A DNA stretch of 64,000 nt from Owenia fusiformis. Lineage: Eukaryota; Annelida; Polychaeta; Sabellida; Oweniidae. Positions 14,601-26,600 of the stretch are shown here, one piece after another. How positions within the stretch are numbered: position 1 is the stretch's first letter; each line of letters begins with the position of its first letter. The stretch lies in assembly GCA_903813345.2 (NCBI GenBank), contig CAIIXF020000006.1:35128436-35192435 (forward strand). Reading direction: 5' to 3'. The notes below the pieces were generated by a model. It was not told the DNA's origin. It saw only the letters and a program-made list of their open reading frames with translations, and did not search any database. Made by a program: the position numbers and the translations under genes.

Positions 14601-17600
14601 CTACATGTTTATTTTGCATTTCAGGGACAATAAATTCTTTCTGTCTAACCTTCCAAAGTTTCTGTAAAAATGAGAAAAAGGGCATTAATGCAAACTCAGT
14701 GTATAATTTGTATTCCAGTATTAATATCGCTGAAGATGAAGATTACAATGAAAAGCCTGATGAGGAAGACTAGGCTAATTACATGATAGAGCAGTCTAAG
14801 GGTCACATGTTCTAGGTCAAAGGTCAAGCGCAACTACATGTTTATTTTGCATTTCAGGGACAATAAATTCTTTCTGTCTAACCTTCCAAAGTTTCTGTAA
14901 AAATGAGAAAAAGGGCATTAATGCAAACTCAGTGTATAATTTGTATTCCAGTATTAATATCGCTGAAGATGAATATTACAATGAAAAGCCTGATGAGGAA
15001 GAATATACTTCAACCAGCCCTGAGCCAAGAGGTAAAACATGAATAGTCTTCAACTTTTGTCTTAAAGTTACAAATACTACCTACCATTAGATGATTCTCT
15101 TTTATATGTCTTGAAGTAGTGGATATATATGATATACATTTTAAAGGTTTTCCCCTTTGAACCTCTAGTGTTGAAATCTGAAAGCTTGAAAAACATGAAC
15201 ATTAAAAAATAGCGCATTTATGTTTATAACAATTCATAAAACTTCAGGGCATTCTGATACAGTTTTTGGCAAGGCTTTTGTTTGATACAGTACTGCCATC
15301 TTTTCATCTGGTTTTTAATTGGTGTTCACAAAATCCTTTCTTATATCTTGGCAACTGTTTCAGGCACAAGAGGGTCTGGTATCCCAAGATCTACAAGGAA
15401 GCTAAAGGATACAAAGAAGACAAAAGAAAGTGGAAATCTAAAGGATGGCTCGAAGGTATATTTGGTAAACTTAATATGAAATTGTATGTGTAAAGTAATT
15501 AGTAATGTCGTCAGTCTTGTCACCTTGGTATATCAGATACAACATAGTGCAGTGTATAGTCTGTGATATTTAACAGTGGTCTGTCTGTTCTTAAAGTAGC
15601 AATACCAACTTTGATCTTGTGACGCTAGGAAGGGCATATTTTCATTATTTGAAAAAGGCCACATTGTGTACAATAAAAGCTGTGTAAATGGGACATCTTT
15701 GGTACCTACTATCTACTTAAGCAATGTTCCACTTTCAGCTGTACGTTTTAACAAAAGAAAAATTTGTCATGGTACTTTGGAAGGTGTTCCACCTACAGAG
15801 GTTCATTTAATGTTATGTCAATTGTTCATTGGCCACTGAAAGGTGTTCCACTTACAAGGGTGTTCACTTTACCTGTTTTACTGTATTTCTTTACCAGGTT
15901 GGAGACTACCTTGGCAGTCACAGTAGTATTCCTGACAGTGGTCTGTCCACACCTTCAGGAAGCAGACCAGACAGGTACAAACTACGACCTCATGGAGGCA
16001 GAGAGGGGGATATTGACTCTGGTTTTATGGGGAGTGAGAGCAGTAGGCAATCTCTTGCTCAACATCCACAGAAAAAACAGCCTGAAACTGAACCTGGCTT
16101 GAGAAATAAACGGCAAAAAAATATCCAGCATGTGACAAAAGGTTGGTTGATTTTTTGTGAGGTTAGGATGATTGTATTTTTTGTACTTTTTGTAAATTTT
16201 AGGGTTATATGTGAAATATTTTAGAAATTTCAAAATGTTTTTGAACATATTTTTGTTTAATACATGGGAAGTAAAAGGAAAATTTAAAACATAATTAGGT
16301 TTTAGTTTTTCATCTTAAATTGCAACCAATGAAAATTTATTGTAACGTCATATTAACCTTTTGAATCCCAGGCTCTAAAATTGGTTGAAACCAGAGAATT
16401 TCTCATTTTTGCCACCCTTTGACATTTTACTACAAACCTATACACCTTTAGATGCTCAACTTATTTCTACATATTTTAAAACAATTTTTGTGTAAATTGG
16501 ATAAAAATTGTTCAAATAAGAGCAATTTTAGTTAAATTTTTTGTGACGGATTTTCTCGTCGCTCTGGGTTTCAAGGTAATTTCTGAGGTGACAAGAAATC
16601 TCGTCACTCCAGGTAGTCAAGAGTTTAATAATAATGTTAATTCTACCGATGAACTGCTATAAAGATAGAAAAGACAATCCTGTGATCACACTGACATCTA
16701 TATAACCTGGCAAAACTTTATATCAATATTTTGTAGAAAAAGATGCTCAACCAAATGGCAAGTTACGTCAACCTAGTAAAATTTCCTACCCACATGGTGG
16801 GCAGCGCCAAATGGGACACAGCCAGGGGCAACTCAACCAAGGGGACCACAGTCAAGGGGGCCATAGTAGTGAAGAGGAAGCTCCAAGTTTTATATCTGCT
16901 GGGTCAAGGAGTAGTGTCAAAAGGTAAGCTTCTCCATTCCAAAAAGTTAAAAAAGCTAAAAAGAGGGACAGAGGAATTATAGTCATACATTGTACAATCA
17001 CATTTTATTTTTTTATTGTGGAATATAAAATTCATACCTCCTCCCCTCCATTACCTTTAAAAACAAGCCACAGAATTGATTTTTTTTTCTAATTGAAAGT
17101 CAGGAAATGAATGGTACTTACCAAATGAAATTGGCTAATATGGTTTACACCCCCCCCCCCCCCCCTCAGATATTATCCCTTATTCTGCATCATCCATGTA
17201 TGCATTAAATTATTCCAAGTGAAATGTGAGCTGGAATTATGGTTTATTTGCACCTTTGGGGTAAAATCTAATTTTTCCAGGATGTTTCTGTGCTTTTCAG
17301 TGAACAACTCAAAGCCTTACAAGAAGAGCTTGTGAAATTGAAAAATCAAATGAACCAAAAACTGCAGCCACAACATAATGGTGATCAACCGCAGCCAGGA
17401 CAAAATGGTACAAATACCCCTGAGAGCCACCCTAACTCATACCAGGGCAGAGAAAAACACCATCTCAGTGCAATCCCAAGGAGACTTCAGAGTCATCATT
17501 CACAGAGAAAACCTGAGCTCTCTCGGGAAGGTTCACTATATAGCGAAACAGGAGCCCATTCTAATACATTCTCTAATGTCAGTGGTAATCGTCCAAATCA

Positions 17601-20600
17601 ACGAAATATACCAAAGTGGCAAGGTGGGGTGGGCTCTAGAGGATCCAGCCAGCTGATTGGTCAAGAGGATCCTGTTGGTTCAGTAAGTCAGCAAGGGTCA
17701 CGGTATGGGTGTTATGAAAATGATGATACTTTTAGAGATGGAAGTGACATTTTTAGTCAACGTGGGCATATTGAACCAAATGAGAGGCTTAGTGAACAGT
17801 TAAGTAAAGATTTGCATGTCCAGCCCCGACACCCACGTGATAGGGACAGACTTTATCAAAAAACAAATAAAGATTCACGTACCAGATATCGTCAGCCAGA
17901 GGATGAAGGCCTAGATGATAGATACTTCACAATGACTGATAGACCAATATATAACGGAGGTCAAGGAGATATATTCCCAGATGAATTTGAAAGACAAGCT
18001 CCTCGGTCAACATACGAAGAAAATACAAATTATAAGCCTACTGAACCATACAGGAGACACCCCAGTGATTCTAACAATGATAACCCACCAAGATTATCAA
18101 GACATGATTTGGGTGAGAGTTCACAGAGGTCATACTTGCCGTCTGCTAGATATGAAAATGAGGCTGGTCCTAGATATAAACCTAGACACAGTGAAAAAGA
18201 GGCGGGATATGAAAAAGAGGCTGGTTCTAGATATAGACCAAGATACAATGACTATGTCCCTAGAAATGAAAGGGATGATTATCTCAGGACATCAAGAGAT
18301 TATCAAGACAATCGAGTCTCATTTTATCCACCTGAAAACAATAATCCACCTAGTATTATAAGAACATCCCACCACAATAGACCTGACGTTAGGCAGCGGC
18401 ATTATGATTCCTCACCCCAAAGAAATCCACACAATGATTCTAGATATGAGCCTGACCCACCTTTGAGGCAAAGTGAAGTTTATGGAGACTCCTTTGTTGG
18501 GGCATCCCCTTATGCTCCAAGAGCCCAATCAACTAGGCCTGTCCATTCAGTACCTTATCCTCTGCCTGATGTGCCCCAAGCAACTCCTATGGCACATCAG
18601 CAAACACCCACAGTGCCAGCTAACTATAGCCCCATAGTGCCTCAGACTCCAATTGCCATGCATCATTCTACCCCTACAATGCATCAAAATACCCCTGCTG
18701 TGCCTCAAGCTATCCCTGTAGTGCCTCAGTCTGTTCCTACAGTACTTCATTCAACCCCAATAGTACCAAATACAACACCTATAGTGCCAAATCATATATT
18801 AACCACACCTATAGTGCCTACAGCTCCCCAAGCTTCATACCAGGTACCCATTGCCCATATCCCCACCCCCATGGCCCAATTGCCGACTCCTGGACTGCCC
18901 CAAACCACTCTGAACATCAGCACTTCTGTGTGTCCAGTCTGCAGCGGATCTGGCCAGTGTACTCATGCAGCATACACACAGACACAACCATCAGTGCCAT
19001 CTGGTGATCCTGCCCCACTTGCACAGCCAGGTGTTACCAGTACTCCAACACATGTCATTCACAGGTAAGAGACTAGTTTGATATTAATCTAAATTTAACT
19101 TCATCAGATCAATTATTACATCTTTGTTACATATAATTTAATCAGAATACAATTTACATTTACCATGATGTTGACAAAAATTAAAAAAAAGAAATAATTT
19201 TGATTATAAAAATAAAATCCTTTCAATTTAATACATTTCAGTGCCCCCAACCATGACATCTCAAGAATTGCCCATATTGCCACCCCCAGGACTGGAAAAT
19301 TAACCCCCAGGGGCTCTAAAGTGCGCTACTATGTGCGGGAAATACATGATTCAAGTTCCGGACATGATACAGAAGAAGTACATTATACATTACATAGAAG
19401 GTACATGTGTGTCCCTTGTTATTAGTATGCCAATTTTGAAGGAACTGAGCATTTGGAAATGTGACTCGTTTTTTGATAAATTATACCCATTTTGAGAAAT
19501 ACCGTAATCGCTGTAATGAGGGCCCACCCCTAATAAGCGCCCACCCCGCTTCACAGAGCTCAAGAAATATCAGTATTAATGAATATATCAGAAAAAATCA
19601 AATTTCCAATGAAATATAGTGGGCGATAATAGAGTACTTACACTAAAATACAGAAAACATGACGCATTTTGTAAATCGATGCATCCTCCCGATGAATATT
19701 TATCAGTGGTGCTTCCCACATCATACTAAGCCTCAAATAGTCCACAATGAATGAAGGAAATGATCATGTTTCAGAGATTTGTTTCGACATTTTACTAACT
19801 CTGCGATCGTCAAGGTCGTGAACTTTCTTGTTTCTTTTTAAGATTTCTCAACTTTTACATGACTTTTACACGAAAAATTATGATCTGTCATGAAATTAAA
19901 AAAAACAAGGTATAACTTTAGGTCGATATCTAACAGTCTATAGTGGAAATATTGAAGATAATCGCGGAAAACAATTCCTTCACCTCAAGGGGCTCTGCTG
20001 GGGAGTTCTTCAATCACTGTCAATATAGTTAGATTCTTGCTTTATTTTAGCGATCTTTACCGTATTGTCTCCAATAACGATACATATCATTATTAAATTT
20101 TGTTCATATTTGATATGTGAATACTTTAAGCATGGCACATTGTCTAATAAAACTTTGGGGAGTAGTTCACCCTATGCAGACAGAGCCTGTGGGAAATATT
20201 GGGTGCGGCGCAAATGAGCGGAGGGTGCGGAGCTAACGGTCATTTTTGAATTTAAAATTGGGGTATTTCTAAAACTAAGCCGTTTTGGGACTTCAAATAT
20301 ACCAAGATATGTGTATTTGACACCAAATATCAATAAAATTGTGAAAATAGTAGTGCAATTCATTTTATAGCGACGCAGTATGCCTTAAACATTTCCCAGA
20401 CCTATATATTTTGAGACTATCCTTTTAATACTGCGTCCCCAGCATTCATAAAAAATGGTGTTCAAGATACACTACCCATGCAAATTATTTTTGCATCTTG
20501 GAAGCCAGGCAGTATCTGTCTGATTTTATAAAAATTCGGAAATGTTCTTCAGATATGAGCCCCCTCTAAATATTGGGTGCGGAGCTACGTTTATGGAGCT

Positions 20601-23600
20601 GCTCCGCACCCAATATTTAGAGGGGGCTCATATCGGAAAAACATTTCCGAATTTTTATAAAATCACACTGATACTGCCTGGCTCCAAGATGCAAACATAA
20701 TTTGTATACAGGGTGTCCCGAAAGTATGGGGCCCCCCCTAGGCAGACATACACCAATGTTCCCATAGTATGTTAGTCAGGTTTGAAGAGGAGATAAGTTC
20801 ACAGAATATTTCAAAAATATATAGAAGCAATCTTTAGGTGGATTTCAAAACTTCATACCATCCTTTTGAGAACCTGAAGTGGCACCAAGCAATCTATTGA
20901 CTGTTTCACCAAAAATCCAAGATGGCCGCCACAATGTATCGACAAATTACTAAAATTGACTAATATCATCATTTAATTTGTCAAAATAGTTAAATACTGA
21001 TCAAACATGACTAATAATAGTACCTATTAGATGGTCATATGCATTTAAAGTCACTGGATTATTTTTGTGTGAAAACTGGAGTCCCACAAGGCTCAACTTT
21101 ATGTCCCCTACTTTTTTAGTCCAATGACTTTCATTGACCATGGCATTTGTACATTGCAATGTATAGAAATCCATTTTTGTAACATGTGCACCTGGGACCA
21201 CATTTTACCTTGCACCCAAACTTGACCAATGCTTGGCATGCCTTAGCTGCTTGAGGAAGGGCTGTACATGGTGGCATCAGGAGGGACATGTCATTCTGCC
21301 AGCCACATGTTGTGAACTCGATAATCATTTTGGTTATGGCACCAAACTATACCGCCTTGGTTAGCAAGTTAAGATTTTCTGTGCAAGGGCTCTTTTTGTT
21401 GATGGTATTTTTTCAATGACTGTATGACCGTTACAGAACATAAGCCTTCGTGCTGCATTGATATCTGTCTGGTTGCTGGTTCAATCATATAATAAAACAG
21501 TAAAATGTTCCAGGGACTGAATGGCTTGAACTGACAAAGGCAGGTTTGTTGTAACCATTTGTGCCACTTGTAGAAAAGCTGGAGTAACTTACTTGAACAC
21601 ATTCCATAGATTGAAGGGCAGATTCTTAGCTATTGGCCAAAGAATGTTGGAGTTAAATAATATATTAATACCTGTAATTTTTGAGAGGTCCGAAGGCAAT
21701 CCAGATTGACACCTATTGCGCCCTAATGCTGCAGCCATGGCAAGAGAAACAGACATCAGTATCTCCACTTCTGATTATGAAGTATTTTTTCACCTTCTGA
21801 GGTCATCTGTTTTATATGAACAAAGAGCCTAGTGACAGCTTTTTCATGAGTACAAGGTTCAATCATTGCTGTATCTGGCAATTGAGGAAAGCACTGAAGA
21901 GATTCCCAAATAGTAGTTATCATTTGCTTTTCATTAACATCAACCTCAGACATAAAGTTGGCCAAAAATGCAAACAGCCTAGTCTGGTTCCATTGGTTGT
22001 TAGAAAGGCTGGTCAATTACCCAAATGCGAGTAGGTAGTTACCAGTTTCACCACCAGGTGGCTGATTCGGGTCAATTAACATGGCAGGTATACAAGAAAG
22101 TTCCCTTAAACTTGAATATTATCAACTTAAGTGGCTCAATTTTCATATAACCCTTATGCGTCTGATACTTATACAAATGAAAATATGTCCAGTAAAGCAA
22201 AATATTATCTGTCCACTAAAAGAAAAGATATTTCATTTTTAGTGATTTTATAGCATGGGGTCTATGGGGAATCTCCCCGAGCTAGAAGTCACATTTTCAA
22301 AGAAAATTAATTTTTCAAAGTTGATTAACACTTTTTAAAACCACATTTCTAGATGTAATTTTAGATGTAGATTTCAAATATGATATTACTTTGACTGAAT
22401 TCTGAATTTTTAATGACGTAAATCAAGATTATTTCTACTCGCATCTGGGTTATTCTTTGGCATTTGTGCATCTCTGCATATATCATCCTTCTAGCACCAG
22501 TGCCATGATAAATCCTTGTTAGGGACTTCTCACTGTTTTGTAGGTAAACATTTCAGATACTTGGGATGAAACACCAGAAAGGAGCAGTCTATTAAAACTG
22601 CATCTGCAGGTGGCTTTTCCAATACTTTGGGTTCATCTGGCTCAGTTTCTAGGCATTTAAGTAGGTCATTTAGTTGTAAGTCTCATGGCTCCATGCTTAG
22701 CTAGGGATGGAGGGAACTCATGGTTTTCATGTTTGAAAAACCCAGACATGTTATGTGTCTTGATTGTCAAAGGCAAGCAATATAGAGCATATATAGCAAA
22801 AAGGTAATTTTCTTCTCTCAGTTGCTTGACCTCAGGAATCACTGCAGACGATTCTTTGTTTCTAGCTCCCTAGACCACACCAAGTGCAAGCAAGTTAATC
22901 CTGAGAAATGATTGTGACCTTTTTGCTATTACTCTACATTGCATGCCAATCAAGACACAATGACATGTCTGAGTTTTTCAAATATGAAAACCATGAGTTC
23001 CTGCCATCCCTAATTAAGCATGGAGCCATGAGGCCTACAACAAAAGCAGACTTACTTAAATGTCAAGAAGCTAAGCCAGATGGATCTGAAGTATTGGAAA
23101 AGCCACCTGCAGATGCAATTCTAATAGATGGCATCATTCTGGTCCATGAGATGCATCCTGGTGTGGCTACCAACTTCCAAGAATATGGTATCAATGTCTC
23201 ATCCCAAGTTAAGGCAGCCTATGGAAGGTGTTTCAAGATTAGATATTATCTGGGATATCTACCTATAAAACAGTAGGAAGTCCCTGACAAGGATTCATCA
23301 TGGCAATGGATGGCTTATGCAGAGAATGTGATGCCCCAAAATTGGTTAGGCTTTCTAAGAAACAACCAGAACAAGACTGAGCTATTAGCATTCCTGGCCA
23401 ACTCTATTTTTGAGGTTGATGTTTATGACTATTGTGGAATCTGTTAAGTGCTTTCCTCAGTTTCCAGTGACAGTAATGATTGAACTTTGTACTCATGAAG
23501 AAGCTGATACTACACTAGACTCTTTGTTCAGGTAAAACAGATGACCTCAGAGGGTAAAAAAGACTTCATAAACAGAATCAGTGGAGATACTGGTGTAGTT

Positions 23601-26600
23601 GTTCTTGCCATCGCTGCAGCATTAGGGTGCAATAAGTGTCAAGCTGGATTGCCTTCTGACCTCTCAAAAATTACAGGTATTAAATTATATTATATAACTG
23701 CACCATTCTTTGGCCAATAGCAAAGAATCTGCCCTTCAAGCTATGGAATGTGTTCAAGGAAGTTACTCCAGCTTTTCTACAAGTAGCACAAATGGTTACA
23801 ACAAACCTGACTTTGTCAGTTCATGTCATTCAGTCCCAAATACATTTTACTGCTCTAGTATATGATCGAACCAGCAACCAGATAGATATCGATGCAGCAC
23901 AAATGCAAATGTTCTGTGATGGCCATACAGTCAATGATAGAATGCCACCAACAGAAGGAGCCCTTGCACAGAACATTTTAAGAACTTGCTAACCAAGGTG
24001 GTATTGTTTGGGGCCAACTGTACAATCTCAATACAACATGGGGCTGGCAGTATGACATGTCCCTCTATATACAGCCCTTCCTCAAGCAGCATGCGAAGCA
24101 TTGGTCAAGTGTGGGTGCAAGGTGAAATGTGGTCCAAGGTGCACATGTTACAAAAATGGATTTCTATGCATTGCTATGTGCAAATGCCATGGTCAATGCA
24201 AAAAAGTAGCGGACATAAAGTTGAGCCTTGTGGGACTCCAGTTTTCACACAAAAATGATCCAATGACTTTAAATGGATATGAACTTCTGATAGGTACTAT
24301 TATTAGTCATGTTTGATCAGTATACAAATATTTTGACTAATTAAATCATAACTGTAGACATTTTTGATGATTTTTTGATACATTGCGGCGGCCATCTTGG
24401 ATTTTCGGTGAAAAAGTCAATTGATTGCTTGGTGCCACTTCAGGTTTTCAAAAGAATGGTATGAAGTTTTGAAATCCACCTTAAAATTGCTTCTATATAT
24501 TTTTGAAATATTTTCACCTAAATCTTCTTGACTATTGTCCAAAGTTACATTGATTTGCCAAGTATCATGGTTCAACTCACAAACGGGAAAAAGTTACACA
24601 CATTTCAAAATGTAGTGTTTTACCAAAATTAAAGTTTAGTTTTACACAAAATTAATGGTCGCCGTGTCTCCCTTGGCCATGTTAACAGCAGCAATATTTT
24701 CCAGATATGACCTTTAATACACTGCAAATAGGGGTATGGCATTTAATAATCCTCATAAAACCTTTTTAAGGCATTTTAGAAGAGTTTCCTTGGAGTATCT
24801 ACCCTAAACGTCCTCTTTTTAGAACTCAATATCCATCCTCTCTTTAACGATAGCACCCATATTTTTGGTCGCATTCAGGCTAGCGGTGTTTCCAGGATAC
24901 TGATTTTAACTTTAATTTTGGCCATACACTAAGTTTTGAAATGCCTGTAACTTTTTCCCATTTGTAAGTTGAACGATGATACTTGGCAAATCAATGTAAC
25001 TTTGGATAAGCTTTAAAATGATATATGACACATACTATGGGAACATTGGTGTATGTCTGCCTAGGGGGGGCCCCATACTTTCGGGACACCCTGTAGATAG
25101 TGTACCTTGAACACCATTTTTTATGAATGCTGGGGACTCAGTATTAAAAGGATAATTTCAAAATATATAGGTCTGGGAAAGGTTTAAGGCACACTGCGTC
25201 GCTATAGAATGAATTGCGCTACTATTTTCACAATTGTATTGATATTTGGTGTCAAATACACATATCTTGGTATATTTGAAGTCCCAAAACGGCTTAGTTC
25301 CAGAAATATCCCAAATTTAAATTCAAAAATGACCGTTAGCTCCGCACCCTCCGCTCATTTGCTCCCCACCCAATATTTCCCACAGGCTCTGTCTGCATAG
25401 GGTGTAGTTGGCCATTTTGAAAAATGGCCACCATTTTTTGTGTGTTATTTAACATTTTTTATTATACTTCAAAAAGTAATAGAGCGAGCATTTACATGTA
25501 TGTGTGTGCGATTTTTTTTAAAAATTTCATATGTGGCTACTTAAAAGCATATTACTTCCTCTGATGACAACTTGGCTTGTGAGCAACCATTTTGAAAATG
25601 GTGGCCTTCCTTATGGATGTTATTTTACGATATTTGCTATATATTTTGTTTGTAAAAATGTCAGCCATATCTGTTCGATGGGATTCGCTACGCTTTGGCG
25701 TTGCCGTTGTTCTGGTTTGGATTAAAGAATATTTAAGCTATGAACAACAAACATATTACATCAAAGGAACTTCTTCAATCAATGTTAATATCATATCGAA
25801 ATTAAAAGTAAATATTTAATAAAGCTCACTTCTAAAGAACCACAGCAAAACTAAAAATGGAGTGTAGCATAACTCTCTATTTACTGACAATGGTTATTGC
25901 AGTTTAGTCTGATAGAGGAACAATACTCTTTCGTTGCTTGATAAAAAATTCATCAGCTCATATACAAAAACAATAACCTTTGATGACAATCACTCAATTT
26001 CATCCTCCCTTAAAAGATCAAAAATATTTCTGGTATACTAAATAGAATATTGGAGATGAAAAAATTATTTGAATTTATAACAGGTACGTTGATTAGGTTT
26101 TTACTGTCCTCTGTGTAGATTCATCCACAATATATACAAGTTGTAGCTGTACTTTTTTTCCTTATAACCCTAAAATATTTTAATACATTACACATTTTTA
26201 ATACATTACACAATATACCGTACTTTAAAGACATGTAAGACATGAATCTTTTTTGAGGATAATTTAATCACAATTTTATACAAAAAAAACTGATTTGCAG
26301 TTTCAACTTAGAATTATTAAGAGTTCTAGTAAGTTTGGTTTGAACAATCATATCTATCCTATTTAGTTTTAGTTTTAAAATAGTTTACTTTTGTGTCACT
26401 GATATAACAATATACATGTATAATATGAAATACATAATAAAAATAAAAACAACATTCAAACATTCCACAACATATTCAAAATGTACAATAAAGTGCTTCC
26501 AATGATTTTATGATGTACAATGAGAAGTACATTCATTATTTAAGCATCTACCTCTACCTCTGGCGTATCCTGTACCTCATTTACCCTACATCTCTTAGAA

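Larger units (their letters stand above)
20709..25093. mobile_element. Palindromic TA-inserted DNA transposon, 4385 bp
   Basis: Ends CAGGGTGTCCCGAAAGTATG and its complement extend about 65 bp and are flanked by TA. This terminus type is typical of mariner-like elements. The interior is a giant inverted repeat: the left arm (20709-about 22805) mirrors the right arm (about 22912-25093) around a spacer of about 105 bp. Both arms carry decayed pieces of the same coding region. The right arm alone has an extra sub-palindrome (about 24539-25010). The left arm is interrupted by a 430-bp MITE. Confidence 0.88.
20168..25404. mobile_element. Foldback element FB2, split by a 4.4 kb insertion
   Basis: Outer ends CACCCTATGCAGACAGAGCC and its complement are flanked by TAGTT at 20163-20167 and 25405-25409. 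The left arm, centre and start of the right arm (20168-20708) and the remainder (25096-25404) together match the intact 849-bp copy at 38124. The break is at a TTTGTATA site where the TA-flanked element 20709-25093 entered. Confidence 0.92.

Noticed and set aside
15266-15493. 75-aa open frame containing exon 7 in a different frame
   Set aside because: The frame joining exons 6 and 8 is the other one (GTRGSGIPRS).
17160-17170. Poly-C followed by TCAG as an alternative exon 10 acceptor
   Set aside because: Stops occur in the needed frame before 17301, and the TTTTCAG at 17300 gives exact phase.
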